From NCBI GenBank assembly GCA_041879415.1, contig CP090851.1, positions 2,976,001 to 3,040,000 on the forward strand: DNA of 64,000 nt, given 5' to 3'. Numbering within the stretch: the stretch's first letter is position 1; every line of letters starts with the position of its first letter. Below the pieces are notes generated by a model. That model was not told the DNA's origin. It worked only from the letters and a program-made list of their open reading frames with translations, and made no database searches. This DNA is from Vibrio chagasii. Lineage in GTDB: Bacteria; Pseudomonadota; Gammaproteobacteria; Enterobacterales; Vibrionaceae. Made by a program: the position numbers and the translations under genes. Shown in pieces: positions 1 to 12,884 of this stretch.

Positions 1-592
1 GACTGACCTAGAAGTATCTGAAAAACAACGTAGCCAGTTGGTTGGCTACGTTGAATTACTCAACAAATGGAACAAGGCTTACAACCTGACTTCGGTTCGT
101 GACCCATTAGAAATGATGGTGAAACATATCTTAGATAGCATCATTGTTAGCACTCACTTACAGGGTAAGCGCTTTATCGATGTAGGCACCGGACCTGGCT
201 TACCTGGGATTCCGCTCTCAATCATGAACCCAGACTGCGAGTTTTACTTGCTAGATAGTTTAGGTAAGCGTATTCGTTTCATTAAACAAGTGGTTCATGA
301 GCTGGGTATCGACAACGTTGTGCCAGTTCAAAGCCGTGTTGAAGAGTTTCAATCTGAAGAAAAGTTTGATGCAGTGCTCAGTCGCGCATTTGCGTCAATG
401 ACAGACATGGTAGAGTGGTGTCACCATTTACCTAAAGAGCAATCCGGTGTATTTTTGGCTCTTAAGGGACAACATCCTAGAGACGAAATTGACCTGTTAC
501 CTGAATGGTGTTCAGTGACAGACATTAAAGCTTTGCGAGTGCCAGAGCTTGACGGAGAGCGTCATCTAGTAACTTTATCGCGTCAGGGATAA
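1..592 (+). CDS. rsmG: 16S rRNA (guanine-N7) methyltransferase RsmG, 5'-truncated by window edge
   Basis: RsmG (GidB) uses S-adenosylmethionine to make m7G527 in 16S rRNA of the small subunit. The reading frame is open from base 2 ([20 protein letters not shown]), so the true start lies upstream of the window. The Rossmann-fold SAM loop [14 protein letters not shown] is clear, and the C-terminus is complete. It is followed 14 bp later by parA, the usual gammaproteobacterial gidB-parA-parB order next to oriC. A start codon inside the window is not credible because homology continues to the edge. Confidence 0.95.
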   Translation, partial: TDLEVSEKQRSQLVGYVELLNKWNKAYNLTSVRDPLEMMVKHILDSIIVSTHLQGKRFIDVGTGPGLPGIPLSIMNPDCEFYLLDSLGKRIRFIKQVVHELGIDNVVPVQSRVEEFQSEEKFDAVLSRAFASMTDMVEWCHHLPKEQSGVFLALKGQHPRDEIDLLPEWCSVTDIKALRVPELDGERHLVTLSRQG

Positions 593-606
593 TCAGCGAG
601 GCCATA

Positions 607-1380
607 GTGGGTAGAATCGTAGCAATTGCCAACCAGAAGGGCGGCGTAGGAAAAACAACAACTTGCATTAACTTAGCAGCATCAATGGCGGCAACTAAAC
701 GCAAGATATTGGTTGTTGACCTCGATCCTCAAGGTAATGCCACTATGGCGAGCGGTGTCGACAAATATCAGGTTGAAGCAACTGCTTACGATTTGTTGGT
801 TGAAGACACCCCATTTGATGAGGTAGTTTGCCGGAGTACATCTGGCAATTATGACCTCATCGCCGCAAACGGTGATGTTACTGCGGCAGAAATCAAGCTA
901 ATGGAAGTGTTTGCGCGCGAAGTTCGCCTTAAAAACGCACTCGCATCCATTCGCGATAATTATGATTTCATCTTTATTGATTGCCCACCCTCATTAAACC
1001 TTCTTACAATTAATGCCATGGCAGCTGCCGATTCCGTATTAGTTCCAATGCAATGTGAATACTTTGCTCTTGAAGGTTTAACTGCGTTGATGGATACCAT
1101 AAGCAAGCTTGCGGCGGTGGTTAACGAGAACCTGAAGATCGAAGGTCTTCTGCGTACTATGTATGATCCTCGCAACCGCTTATCAAACGAAGTATCAGAT
1201 CAACTCAAAAAACACTTCGGTAGCAAAGTTTACCGAACCGTGATCCCTAGAAATGTACGTCTTGCTGAAGCGCCGAGTCACGGCAAACCAGCAATGTACT
1301 ACGACAAATATTCCGCTGGTGCTAAGGCATATCTTGCTCTTGCAGGCGAAATGTTGCGTCGTGAAGAAGTCCCAGTATAG
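607..1380 (+). CDS. parA: Chromosome partitioning ATPase ParA (Soj family)
   Basis: ParA is a deviant-Walker ATPase that binds DNA non-specifically and, with ParB, segregates the origin region. The 257-residue protein has the P-loop KGGVGKTT at residues 11-18 with the signature lysine K11, and the Walker A' motif DLDPQGN at 38-44. The start is GTG at 607, which puts the P-loop at the usual distance from the N-terminus. It is the ParA1 type of chromosome 1, since it sits next to rsmG and there is no long N-terminal HTH domain as in plasmid or chromosome 2 ParA. It precedes parB by 23 bp. Confidence 0.95.
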   Translation: MGRIVAIANQKGGVGKTTTCINLAASMAATKRKILVVDLDPQGNATMASGVDKYQVEATAYDLLVEDTPFDEVVCRSTSGNYDLIAANGDVTAAEIKLMEVFAREVRLKNALASIRDNYDFIFIDCPPSLNLLTINAMAAADSVLVPMQCEYFALEGLTALMDTISKLAAVVNENLKIEGLLRTMYDPRNRLSNEVSDQLKKHFGSKVYRTVIPRNVRLAEAPSHGKPAMYYDKYSAGAKAYLALAGEMLRREEVPV

Positions 1381-1403
1381 GTCTAACCAAAGGAATTCGC
1401 TCA

Positions 1404-2285
1404 ATGTCTAAGCGTGGTTTAGGAAAAGGGCTAGATGCACTGCTTGCAACTAGTTCATTGGCTCGTGAAAAACAGCAAGTCGCTTCTCATAGTCAGGCGT
1501 TATCGGCTGATGGAGAGCTAACAGAATTGGCTGTTGGTAGCTTGAAGCCAGGTGTTTATCAACCGCGTAAAGATATCGCGCCTGAAGCGCTAGAAGAGCT
1601 GGCGGCTTCCATTCAATCTCAAGGCATCATCCAGCCAATCGTTGTACGTCCATTAGCGCAAGATCAGTATGAGATTATTGCGGGTGAGCGTCGTTGGAGA
1701 GCGGCTCGTCAAGCGGGCCTTAAGCAAGTGCCGTGTCTTATCAAGCGAGTGGAAGACAAAGCCGCGATTGCGATGGCGTTAATCGAGAATATTCAGCGTG
1801 AAGACCTGAATGTTATCGAAGAAGCACAAGCGCTAGAGCGCTTACAGAATGAATTTGAACTAACGCACCAGCAAGTCGCTGATGTGATTGGTAAATCGAG
1901 AGCAACGGTTAGTAACTTATTACGTCTAAATCAGCTCGAAAATGAAGTAAAAGGTTTAGTTTCCAACAAACAATTGGAAATGGGGCATGCTCGAGCACTG
2001 CTTGCGCTCGAAGGTGATACCCAAGTTGAGGCTGCGAACACTGCGGCGACTAAAAACATGACCGTGCGTCAAACTGAACAACTTGTTAAAAAGTGTTTAA
2101 AACCAGACGTTGAGCCAGAATCAAAGCCTGAAGACACAGAAGCTATCGAACTTTCGCGAAGACTCACGGAAAAATTGCAAGCAAACGTTTCAGTTACTCG
2201 TTCTGTTAGCGGTAAGTCAAAAGTGACAATTACTCTTGATGAGCCTCACAAATTAGAGCAACTTATTGCTAAATTAGAGTACTAA
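1404..2285 (+). CDS. parB: Chromosome partitioning protein ParB (Spo0J)
   Basis: ParB binds parS, loads as a CTP-dependent clamp and stimulates ParA. The 293-residue protein starts with a basic RGLGKGLDALL segment, the ParA-interacting region of the family. The ParB/Srx-type N-domain carries the GERRWRA box at residues 94-100 (CTP site). A central HTH follows (QQVADVIGKSRATVSNLLRL), then a linker and a C-terminal dimerisation domain. Three candidate target sites are present at 56609, 60295 and 63492. Confidence 0.95.
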   Translation: MSKRGLGKGLDALLATSSLAREKQQVASHSQALSADGELTELAVGSLKPGVYQPRKDIAPEALEELAASIQSQGIIQPIVVRPLAQDQYEIIAGERRWRAARQAGLKQVPCLIKRVEDKAAIAMALIENIQREDLNVIEEAQALERLQNEFELTHQQVADVIGKSRATVSNLLRLNQLENEVKGLVSNKQLEMGHARALLALEGDTQVEAANTAATKNMTVRQTEQLVKKCLKPDVEPESKPEDTEAIELSRRLTEKLQANVSVTRSVSGKSKVTITLDEPHKLEQLIAKLEY

Positions 2286-2384
2286 ATGAGATAATTGATT
2301 TAGGTCAATTATGTAATAAACAAGTAATTTCGTACAAAAGTTGTCGGTTTGTATGCAAAAATGTAAATGATTGCAGCGTTCTTA

Positions 2385-2412
2385 TTGCAATCGATTTGGC
2401 TGAACGTATAAT
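2385..2412 (+). promoter_or_regulatory. Sigma-70 promoter of the atp operon
   Basis: A -35 TTGCAA (2385-2390) and a perfect -10 TATAAT (2407-2412) are separated by 16 bp. They lie about 65 bp upstream of the atpI start. The region before it (2286-2384) holds no gene. Confidence 0.7.
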
Positions 2413-2476
2413 TTTCGCCAATTTCTCAGCACGCTTTTTAGCGAGTGGTAAAGTGGGCTTAAAGAGGAACGAATAC

Positions 2477-3672
<1,196 letters not shown>

Positions 3673-3723
3673 AAAAAATTTTTAAGCTTTATTCTAACTA
3701 TTAATGTTAATCGGAGAACGTAA

Positions 3724-3981
<258 letters not shown>

Positions 3982-4040
3982 TTAACTCTTTAATAGTTAA
4001 TTAAATTTTTGTAGTTGATTCTTAACGAGGGGTAGCTGTT

Positions 4041-4511
4041 GTGAATATGAACGCAACTCTGCTAGGTCAAGCAATTGCTTTTTCACTGTTTGTTTGGTTC
4101 TGCATGAAATATGTATGGCCACCAATCATGCAAGCAATTGAAGAGCGTCAGAAGAAAATTGCTGACGGTCTAGTAGCCGCTGAGCGCGCTGCTAAAGACT
4201 TGAACCTGGCACAAGCCAACGCTTCTGAGCAAATGAAAGAAGCAAAGCGCACTGCAACTGAGGTTATTGAACAGGCAAACAAACGTAAAGCTCAAATTAT
4301 TGATGAAGCTCGCGAAGAAGCTCAGGCAGAACGCCAGAAAATCTTAGCGCAAGCTGAAGCAGAACTTGAAGCTGAGCGCACACGTGCCCGTGATGACCTG
4401 CGCAAACAAGTCGCAACTCTGGCTATAGCTGGTGCTGAGAAGATCCTTGAGCGTACGATCGATAAAGACGTACACAAAGACCTTCTTGACAACATTACTG
4501 CAAAACTTTAA
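4041..4511 (+). CDS. atpF: ATP synthase Fo subunit b
   Basis: Subunit b is the peripheral stalk dimer. The 156-residue product starts [14 protein letters not shown] with one N-terminal membrane helix. A long charged, alanine-rich coiled coil follows (about residues 30-140). I keep the GTG at 4041, because the E. coli homologue starts with MNLNATI at the same place. ATG 4047 is an alternative two codons in. Confidence 0.95.
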   Translation: MNMNATLLGQAIAFSLFVWFCMKYVWPPIMQAIEERQKKIADGLVAAERAAKDLNLAQANASEQMKEAKRTATEVIEQANKRKAQIIDEAREEAQAERQKILAQAEAELEAERTRARDDLRKQVATLAIAGAEKILERTIDKDVHKDLLDNITAKL

Positions 4512-4526
4512 AGCAAGGGGCTGTAT

Positions 4527-5060
4527 ATGTCTGATTTGACAACAATCGCACGCCCCTATGCTAAAGCAGCTTTTGACTTTGCGGTAGAAAAAGGTGAGCT
4601 TGACCAATGGAGTCAAATGCTCTCTTTTGCTGCCGAAGTGGCACAAAACAATGATATCCACAATCTACTAAGCAGTTCTCTAACTGCTGAAAAATTAGCG
4701 GAAGTATTCATTGCAGTTTGTGGCGAACAATTTGATGAATTCGGCCAGAACTTGATAAAAGTGATGGCAGAGAATGGCCGATTAATGGCTTTTCCTGATG
4801 TTTGCAAAGAGTTCTTATTGCTCAAACAAGAGCACGAGAAAGAGATCGACGTTGAAGTGACTTCAGCGGTTGAACTTTCTGAAGAACAACGCGCAGATAT
4901 CAGCAGCAAATTGGAACAGCGCCTAGCGCGCAAAGTACAGCTGAATTGCAGTATAGATGAGACTCTGCTTAGCGGAGTTATTATTCGAGCCGGAGACCTA
5001 GTCATCGATAACTCAGCACGTGGTCGACTAGACCGCCTGAGCGATGCATTGCAGTCTTAA
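4527..5060 (+). CDS. atpH: ATP synthase F1 subunit delta
   Basis: Delta links the b-subunit stalk to the top of the alpha3beta3 hexamer. The 177-residue length and the start [19 protein letters not shown] match the family. The C-terminal block [24 protein letters not shown] is the conserved OSCP/delta signature. It follows atpF by 15 bp and precedes atpA by 13 bp. Confidence 0.96.
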   Translation: MSDLTTIARPYAKAAFDFAVEKGELDQWSQMLSFAAEVAQNNDIHNLLSSSLTAEKLAEVFIAVCGEQFDEFGQNLIKVMAENGRLMAFPDVCKEFLLLKQEHEKEIDVEVTSAVELSEEQRADISSKLEQRLARKVQLNCSIDETLLSGVIIRAGDLVIDNSARGRLDRLSDALQS

Positions 5061-5073
5061 TGGGGATTGGAGC

Positions 5074-6615
5074 ATGCAACTTAATTCCACTGAAATTAGC
5101 GATCTAATTAAACAACGTATTGAATCTTTCGACGTTGTTAGTGAAGCTCGCAATGAAGGTACTATCGTTTCGGTAAGCGATGGCATCCTTAGCATTCACG
5201 GCCTAGCGGACGTGATGCAAGGTGAAATGATTGAACTACCGGGTGGCCGTTACGCGCTAGCACTTAACTTGAACCGTGATTCGGTTGGTGCTGTTGTAAT
5301 GGGCCCATATGCTGACCTACAGGAAGGCATGAAAGTTACAGGTACTGGCCGCATTCTTGAAGTGCCAGTAGGTCCAGAACTACTTGGTCGTGTTGTAAAC
5401 ACACTAGGTGAGCCAATTGATGGTAAAGGTCCTATCGAAGCGAAACTAACTTCGCCTGTAGAAGTAATTGCACCAGGTGTAATCGACCGTAAATCGGTAG
5501 ATCAACCTGTACAAACTGGTTACAAGTCTGTTGACTCAATGATCCCTATCGGTCGTGGTCAACGTGAGCTAGTAATCGGTGACCGTCAAACTGGTAAAAC
5601 AGCGATGGCGATCGATGCGATTATTAACCAAAAAGATTCTGGTATTTTCTCTATCTACGTAGCAATCGGTCAGAAAGCATCGACTATCGCTAACGTAGTT
5701 CGCAAACTAGAAGAGCACGGCGCGCTAGCTAACACTATCGTTGTTGTTGCATCTGCTTCTGAATCTGCAGCGCTGCAATACCTAGCGCCATACGCAGGTT
5801 GTGCGATGGGTGAATACTTCCGTGATCGCGGTGAAGATGCACTGATTGTTTATGATGATCTATCTAAGCAAGCTGTAGCTTACCGTCAGATCTCGCTACT
5901 ACTTAAGCGTCCACCAGGTCGTGAAGCATTCCCTGGTGATGTTTTCTACCTTCACTCTCGTCTACTAGAGCGTGCTGCTCGTGTAAGCGAACACTACGTA
6001 GAAACATTCACTAAAGGTGAAGTGAAAGGCAAGACTGGTTCTTTAACTGCTCTTCCTATCATTGAAACGCAAGCTGGTGACGTATCTGCATTCGTACCGA
6101 CGAACGTAATCTCGATTACCGATGGTCAGATCTTCCTACAAACTGAGCTATTCAACGCGGGCGTACGTCCAGCTGTTGACCCAGGTATCTCAGTATCTCG
6201 TGTAGGTGGTTCAGCGCAGACTAAAATCATCAAGAAGCTATCTGGCGGTATCCGTACAGCTCTAGCACAGTATCGTGAACTAGCGGCATTCGCACAGTTC
6301 TCGTCTGACCTTGATGAAGCGACTAAGAAGCAGCTAGACCATGGTCAAAAAGTTACAGAGCTAATGAAGCAGAAGCAGTACGCTCCTATGTCTGTATTTG
6401 ACCAAGCACTTGTAATCTTCGCTGCAGAGCGTGGTTACCTTCAAGATGTAGCGCTTGATAAGCTGCTAGATTTTGAAGCTGCTTTACTATCGTTTGCTCG
6501 CGGTCAATATGGCGATCTAGCTACACAGATCGACACAACGGGTGCTTACAACAATGATATCGAAGCTGAGCTGAAGAAGCTTGTTGACGATTTCAAAGCA
6601 ACCCAGACCTGGTAA
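5074..6615 (+). CDS. atpA: ATP synthase F1 subunit alpha
   Basis: Alpha carries the non-catalytic nucleotide sites of F1. From ATG 5074 the protein is 513 residues, exactly the E. coli length. The P-loop GDRQTGKT falls at 169-176. The upstream GGGGATTGGAG is a suitable ribosome site. The longer reading from 5044 would overlap atpH and add ten residues unlike the family, so I rejected it. Confidence 0.97.
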   Translation: MQLNSTEISDLIKQRIESFDVVSEARNEGTIVSVSDGILSIHGLADVMQGEMIELPGGRYALALNLNRDSVGAVVMGPYADLQEGMKVTGTGRILEVPVGPELLGRVVNTLGEPIDGKGPIEAKLTSPVEVIAPGVIDRKSVDQPVQTGYKSVDSMIPIGRGQRELVIGDRQTGKTAMAIDAIINQKDSGIFSIYVAIGQKASTIANVVRKLEEHGALANTIVVVASASESAALQYLAPYAGCAMGEYFRDRGEDALIVYDDLSKQAVAYRQISLLLKRPPGREAFPGDVFYLHSRLLERAARVSEHYVETFTKGEVKGKTGSLTALPIIETQAGDVSAFVPTNVISITDGQIFLQTELFNAGVRPAVDPGISVSRVGGSAQTKIIKKLSGGIRTALAQYRELAAFAQFSSDLDEATKKQLDHGQKVTELMKQKQYAPMSVFDQALVIFAAERGYLQDVALDKLLDFEAALLSFARGQYGDLATQIDTTGAYNNDIEAELKKLVDDFKATQTW

Positions 6616-6663
6616 TTGGTGGGTGGCCTTCGGGTCACCTCATACCATTAACGGAGAGTAACG

Positions 6664-7530
6664 ATGGCCGGCGCAAAAGAGATACGTAATAAAATCGGTA
6701 GTGTTAAAAGCACACAGAAGATTACGAAAGCAATGGAAATGGTAGCAGCTTCAAAAATGCGTCGTTCTCAAGACGCAATGGAAGCTACTCGTCCATATGC
6801 AGAAACAATGCGTAAAGTGATCGGTCATTTGGCTAACGGTAGCCTTGAGTATAAGCATCCTTATCTTGAGGAACGTGAAGCCAAACGTGTTGGTTACATC
6901 ATCGTTTCTACAGACCGTGGTCTATGTGGCGGCTTGAACATTAACTTGTTCAAGAAAGCTATGTTAGACATGAAAGACTGGTCTGAGAAAGGTGCTGAAG
7001 TTGAACTGGCAATTATCGGTTCAAAAGCAACAGCATTTTTCAACAACAGCGGCGCGAAAGTAGCAGCTCAAGTTTCTGGCCTAGGCGATAGCCCAAGCCT
7101 TGAAGACTTAATCGGCTCTGTAAGCGTAATGCTAAAGAAATATGATGAAGGTGAATTGGATCGCCTGTTCGTAGTGTTCAACAAGTTTGAAAACACTATG
7201 GTACAAGAACCAACGATCGATCAATTACTTCCTTTGCCTAAATCAGATAGCGAAGACATGCAGCGCGATCATGCTTGGGACTACATTTATGAGCCTGAGC
7301 CAAAACCACTACTAGATGCACTATTGGTTCGTTACGTCGAATCTCAAGTGTACCAAGGTGTGGTAGAGAACCTTGCTTGTGAGCAAGCGGCTCGAATGAT
7401 TGCAATGAAAGCTGCAACCGACAACGCTAGCGACCTAATCGATGATTTAGAGCTTGTGTACAACAAGGCGCGTCAAGCGGCTATTACACAAGAACTTTCT
7501 GAAATCGTTTCAGGCGCAGCAGCGGTTTAA
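6664..7530 (+). CDS. atpG: ATP synthase F1 subunit gamma
   Basis: Gamma is the central rotating shaft. The 288-residue product begins [33 protein letters not shown], the conserved N-terminal helix. It ends with the matching C-terminal helix, which includes [25 protein letters not shown]. The internal [11 protein letters not shown] motif is typical. The ribosome site is CGGAG. Confidence 0.97.
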   Translation: MAGAKEIRNKIGSVKSTQKITKAMEMVAASKMRRSQDAMEATRPYAETMRKVIGHLANGSLEYKHPYLEEREAKRVGYIIVSTDRGLCGGLNINLFKKAMLDMKDWSEKGAEVELAIIGSKATAFFNNSGAKVAAQVSGLGDSPSLEDLIGSVSVMLKKYDEGELDRLFVVFNKFENTMVQEPTIDQLLPLPKSDSEDMQRDHAWDYIYEPEPKPLLDALLVRYVESQVYQGVVENLACEQAARMIAMKAATDNASDLIDDLELVYNKARQAAITQELSEIVSGAAAV

Positions 7531-7563
7531 TCGCTTATTCGTTTTAAGCTTAGGTAAAACTAA

Positions 7564-8985
<1,422 letters not shown>

Positions 8986-9003
8986 GGCTAACTAGGAGGC
9001 GAT

Positions 9004-9426
9004 ATGGCAGCAATAACCTTTCACCTAGACGTAGTAAGTGCAGAGAAAAAGCTTTTCTCTGGTCTTGTTGAGACGTTTCAGGTGACCGGTAGTGAGGGTG
9101 AGCTTGGTATTTTCCATGGTCATACTCCACTGCTGACCGCTATCAAGCCTGGTATGGTGCGTATTGTTAAGCAGCACGGCCACGAAGAAATCATTTATGT
9201 TTCTGGTGGTATGGTAGAAGTTCAGCCTGGTACAGCGACTGTACTGGCTGATACAGCTATCCGTGGTGAAGAGCTAGACGCAGCAAAGGCGGAAGAAGCT
9301 AAACGCAAAGCTGTGGAGAATATCCAAAATCAGCATGGCGACATAGACTTCGCACAAGCGGCCGGTGAACTGGCTAAAGCCATTGCTCAGTTACGAGTTA
9401 TCGAACTGACAAAACAGCGCCGCTAA
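9004..9426 (+). CDS. atpC: ATP synthase F1 subunit epsilon
   Basis: Epsilon is the inhibitory/coupling subunit at the foot of the rotor. The 140-residue product has the N-terminal beta sandwich ([28 protein letters not shown]) and a C-terminal helical hairpin. An AGGAGG ribosome site precedes the start. It is last in the operon, with a terminator 30 bp downstream. Confidence 0.97.
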   Translation: MAAITFHLDVVSAEKKLFSGLVETFQVTGSEGELGIFHGHTPLLTAIKPGMVRIVKQHGHEEIIYVSGGMVEVQPGTATVLADTAIRGEELDAAKAEEAKRKAVENIQNQHGDIDFAQAAGELAKAIAQLRVIELTKQRR

Positions 9427-9454
9427 TCTTTTATAAGATTATTGGTTCTGAGCT

Positions 9455-9488
9455 AAAGGCGACCTAAGGGTCGCCTTTTTGTTTTTTT
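9455..9488 (+). terminator. Rho-independent terminator of the atp operon
   Basis: A 10-bp stem (9455-9464 with 9469-9478), a TAAG loop and a T-rich tail lie just after atpC. Confidence 0.92.
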
Positions 9489-9609
9489 GCATACTCATAT
9501 ATATACGTTTACGTATCACCACCGATTAAATGGTTATTACAATTTAAGTTTTTGTCTCAAAACGGTTACAATATCAGCTTAAATAAAAATTACGTCGGAT
9601 AGGTTTACA

Positions 9610-10968
9610 ATGAAGTTTAGCGCGGTAATTCTTGCAGCGGGCAAAGGTACTCGCATGTACTCAAACACACCAAAGGTTCTGCATACTCTTGCAGGCAAAC
9701 CAATGGTGAAGCATGTGATCGATACCTGTAATGGTCTAGGCGCTCAAAATATCCACTTGGTTTACGGCCATGGTGGTGATCAGATGAAGGCTACTTTGGC
9801 TGAGGAATCGGTAAATTGGGCACTGCAAGCAGAGCAGTTAGGTACAGGTCATGCGGTTGATCAGGCATCAGCGCACTTTGCTGATGATGAGAAAGTACTG
9901 GTGCTTTACGGTGATGTTCCTCTTATCTCGCCTGAAACTATTGAAAACCTATTAGACGCTCAACCAAACGGTGGTATTGCACTACTTACGGTTGTGCTGG
10001 ATAACCCAATGGGTTACGGCCGTATCATTCGTCGCAATGGCCCAGTAGTAGCTATAGTTGAACAAAAAGATGCAACGGATGAGCAGAAGCTTATCAAAGA
10101 GATCAACACCGGCGTTATGGTCGCGACAGGTGGTGATCTTAAGCGTTGGTTGTCTGGCTTAAGCAATGACAACGCGCAAGGTGAATACTACCTAACTGAC
10201 GTTATTGCTGCAGCTCATGATGAAGGTCGTGCGGTAGAAGCTGTACACCCTGTAAGCCCAATTGAAGTTGAAGGCGTGAACGATCGCTCTCAACTGGCTC
10301 GTCTAGAGCGTGCTTACCAAGCTGAGCAAGCAGACAAGCTATTGAAGCAGGGCGTTATGCTACGCGATCCAAGCCGCTTTGATCTACGTGGCGAACTGCA
10401 GTGTGGTATGGACGTTGAAATCGACACCAACGTGATTATTGAAGGCAGCGTAAGCATTGGTGATAACGTGGTTATCGGCACTGGCTGTGTTTTAAAAGAC
10501 TGTGAAATTGATGACAACACGGTTATTCGCCCATACAGCGTAATTGAAGGTGCAACTGTTGGTGAAGACTGCACAGTTGGTCCATTTACTCGCCTACGTC
10601 CAGGTGCTGACATGCGTAATGATTCGCACGTTGGTAACTTTGTTGAAGTGAAGAACACTCGTCTTGGTGAAGGTTCTAAAGCGAACCACCTTACTTACTT
10701 AGGTGATGCTGAGATTGGCCAGCGTGTTAACGTTGGTGCTGGTGCTATTACTTGTAACTACGATGGTGCGAACAAGTTTAAGACTATCATCGGCGATGAC
10801 GTATTCGTTGGTTCTGATAGCCAATTAATCGCCCCTGTTACTATCGGCAATGGCGCGACAGTAGGCGCGGGTTCAACGGTAACGCGTGATGTTTCTGAAA
10901 ATGAACTGGTTATCAGCCGTGCTAAAGAGCGCAAGATTGCGGATTGGCAGCGCCCAAAGAAAAAGTAA
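9610..10968 (+). CDS. glmU: Bifunctional N-acetylglucosamine-1-phosphate uridyltransferase / glucosamine-1-phosphate acetyltransferase
   Basis: GlmU makes UDP-GlcNAc in two steps, for peptidoglycan and lipopolysaccharide. The 452-residue protein has the nucleotidyltransferase domain ([11 protein letters not shown] near the N-terminus). A left-handed beta-helix of hexapeptide repeats follows (about residues 250-440), with the acetyltransferase region GNFVEVKN and [12 protein letters not shown]. It follows the atp operon as in E. coli, but glmS is not next to it here. Promoter elements in 9489-9609 are not clear, although a TACAAT at 9567-9572 could be a -10. Confidence 0.97.
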   Translation: MKFSAVILAAGKGTRMYSNTPKVLHTLAGKPMVKHVIDTCNGLGAQNIHLVYGHGGDQMKATLAEESVNWALQAEQLGTGHAVDQASAHFADDEKVLVLYGDVPLISPETIENLLDAQPNGGIALLTVVLDNPMGYGRIIRRNGPVVAIVEQKDATDEQKLIKEINTGVMVATGGDLKRWLSGLSNDNAQGEYYLTDVIAAAHDEGRAVEAVHPVSPIEVEGVNDRSQLARLERAYQAEQADKLLKQGVMLRDPSRFDLRGELQCGMDVEIDTNVIIEGSVSIGDNVVIGTGCVLKDCEIDDNTVIRPYSVIEGATVGEDCTVGPFTRLRPGADMRNDSHVGNFVEVKNTRLGEGSKANHLTYLGDAEIGQRVNVGAGAITCNYDGANKFKTIIGDDVFVGSDSQLIAPVTIGNGATVGAGSTVTRDVSENELVISRAKERKIADWQRPKKK

Positions 10969-10998
10969 TCTTCTAACACTTAAAGTTTGATTCTTGTG

Positions 10999-11030
10999 AA
11001 AGCCAGCAACTAACGTTGCTGGCTTTTTTG
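10999..11030 (+). terminator. Rho-independent terminator after glmU
   Basis: A 12-bp perfect stem (10999-11010 with 11015-11026) has loop TAAC and a T run. Confidence 0.92.
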
Positions 11031-11123
11031 TCATCATTTACTGATAAAAAAATAATCTATTTCCTAATTGTATTTTGTAGGCAGATTGTTAATATTTGGT
11101 CTGTCATTCTGTAAATTTAAAGT

Positions 11124-12809
11124 GTGTGCAAAATGAGACTTGTTGATAAAAAGTGGCAAACCTTGCCGATCGTTATTTTATCTTTTTCAATGCTGGTGGG
11201 CTTATACGGCTTTTACATCACCTTGGAAAAGTTAGTGGTAGAGAACGAACGTAACCATCTCGTCTCATTGATGTCTGATGTTGTCTATGAAATCCGTGAA
11301 GATAGCAGTTTGTTTACTCCCGGAGTGGATGTGGACGACTACATTGGCAACTTGACGCAAGCCAGCACTCGGCTGAGAATACAGGTCATTAACACTGACG
11401 GTGTGGTCATTGGTGATACAGACCTTTCCGATCATGCACTTGCGAGTGTTGAGAACCACAGCAATCGTCCCGAGTTTCAGCAAGCTTTGAAAACTGGCCT
11501 TGGCAGCGATGTACGCTTTAGTACCGTCACTTCTGTCGATCGTATCTATTACTCGCACAAAGAGTCGATGAATGGCAGCAGTTTCGTTATCGTGATCTCT
11601 TCACCAATGCATCAACTTAAGCAGATGAACTTCCAGCTAATGGGTATTCTGATCGGGATGGTTGTATTGAGCTTGAGCTTTTTGATTGGCACTTCGTATG
11701 TGAGTAACCGTCAGATTGTGCACAAGGTTGAAGAAGAGCAGAAGAAGCAAGATGAGCGTATTCGCCAAAGAACCCATGAGATTGAGTTGATGCACCGTTT
11801 GGCGAATATGCTTGCGGCATGTAACAACATGGTGGAAGCTCAGCAGATCGTCTCAGATATCTTGCCGCGAATTCTTGGTCAGGTGAACGGCAGTGTTTCA
11901 TTGATGCGTGCTTCGCGTAACCAGCTCATCACTCAGCTAGATTGGGGAGAGGCTTGGCCAGGAAGTGCGAGCTTTGCACCGGAAGAGTGTTGGTCACTGC
12001 GAAAGGGGCGAGCACATCAATCAAATGATGACTTTCACTCGTTAACTTGTGGTCACATGCATGAGATGGAAAACAATCAGACGCTTTGTATCCCATTGAC
12101 CGCTCATGGCAACACCATTGGCATCATGCACCTTTATTTCGGTCAAGGGCATATCGAGATTGACCCAATCACCGAGCAATTGGCTTTCAGTGTGTCAGAA
12201 CACCTAGGCTTGGCGCTGGCTAACTTGAGCCTGCAAGAGAAGCTTCGCTCGCAAGCATTGAGCGATCCACTCACTGGACTGTTCAACCGTCGCTTCTTTG
12301 AGCAGAAGCTAGAAGAACACTCGATGAATTCGGCCACCAGCGAGCAGCCACTGTCTTTGTTAATGCTCGATTTGGATCATTTCAAACGCTTTAATGACAA
12401 CTTTGGTCATGATGCGGGTGACTTCGTACTAAAAGAGATCAGCGCTTTGCTCAAGCAAAGTGTCAGTGAAGATGAGATTGCTTGTCGCTTAGGTGGTGAA
12501 GAGTTGGCGGTGCTGCTTCCACATTACACCATGCAGCAAGCGACCGAATTCGGACAAACCTTGTGTGATGCGGTTCGTTCTATGCACTTAGAGCACAAAG
12601 GGCTTTCTTTAGGCCAGTTAGGTGTATCGATTGGTGTCGCGACATATCCTAAGCCAGCCTCAGATACCGAATCTCTGGTTAAGATGGCGGACAATGCTCT
12701 GTACATGGCAAAAGACATGGGACGCAGTCGAGTGGTTAACTATGATGAGTACAGCCGCCATAAGGCACCTGCGTTGGAAGTTGTTGATGGAGAAGCGGTT
12801 TCGCAGTAA
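11124..12809 (+). CDS. Membrane-anchored diguanylate cyclase with periplasmic sensor, GAF-like and GGDEF domains
   Basis: This 561-residue protein probably makes c-di-GMP from two GTP at the inner membrane. One membrane helix lies at about residues 14-33 and a second at about 172-191, leaving a periplasmic sensor of about 140 residues. A short coiled coil (200-225) and a GAF-like region (about 225-370) follow, then the GGDEF domain (about 380-545). The active-site motif is GGEEL at 457-461, so catalysis looks intact. The inhibitory RxxD site is replaced by SEDE at 449-452. The start may be GTG 11124 or ATG 11133; neither has a strong ribosome site. The signal sensed is unknown. Confidence 0.88.
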   Translation: MCKMRLVDKKWQTLPIVILSFSMLVGLYGFYITLEKLVVENERNHLVSLMSDVVYEIREDSSLFTPGVDVDDYIGNLTQASTRLRIQVINTDGVVIGDTDLSDHALASVENHSNRPEFQQALKTGLGSDVRFSTVTSVDRIYYSHKESMNGSSFVIVISSPMHQLKQMNFQLMGILIGMVVLSLSFLIGTSYVSNRQIVHKVEEEQKKQDERIRQRTHEIELMHRLANMLAACNNMVEAQQIVSDILPRILGQVNGSVSLMRASRNQLITQLDWGEAWPGSASFAPEECWSLRKGRAHQSNDDFHSLTCGHMHEMENNQTLCIPLTAHGNTIGIMHLYFGQGHIEIDPITEQLAFSVSEHLGLALANLSLQEKLRSQALSDPLTGLFNRRFFEQKLEEHSMNSATSEQPLSLLMLDLDHFKRFNDNFGHDAGDFVLKEISALLKQSVSEDEIACRLGGEELAVLLPHYTMQQATEFGQTLCDAVRSMHLEHKGLSLGQLGVSIGVATYPKPASDTESLVKMADNALYMAKDMGRSRVVNYDEYSRHKAPALEVVDGEAVSQ

Positions 12810-12835
12810 CTCTAGTGAGTACAAAATTCAGATAT

Positions 12836-12866
12836 AAAAAGAGCGAGTAACCTCGCTCTTTTTTTG
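12836..12866. terminator. Bidirectional terminator between the GGDEF gene and punC
   Basis: Seven GC-rich base pairs (12841-12847 with 12852-12858) are extended by A/T pairs. There are A and T runs on either side, serving the convergent genes. Confidence 0.88.
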
Positions 12867-12884
12867 TTTATATGAAGCTAGAAA

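Noticed and set aside
1..600. Search for oriC elements (DnaA boxes, AT-rich repeats)
   Set aside because: rsmG is adjacent to the origin in Vibrio, but no cluster of TTATNCACA boxes is present here. The origin must lie upstream of the window.
9503..9516. ATACGT-TT-ACGTAT palindrome between atpC and glmU
   Set aside because: Short, AT-rich and not matching any operator I know; likely by chance.
12622..12837. 71-codon ORF overlapping the end of the GGDEF gene
   Set aside because: Shadow frame of the cyclase with no independent signals.
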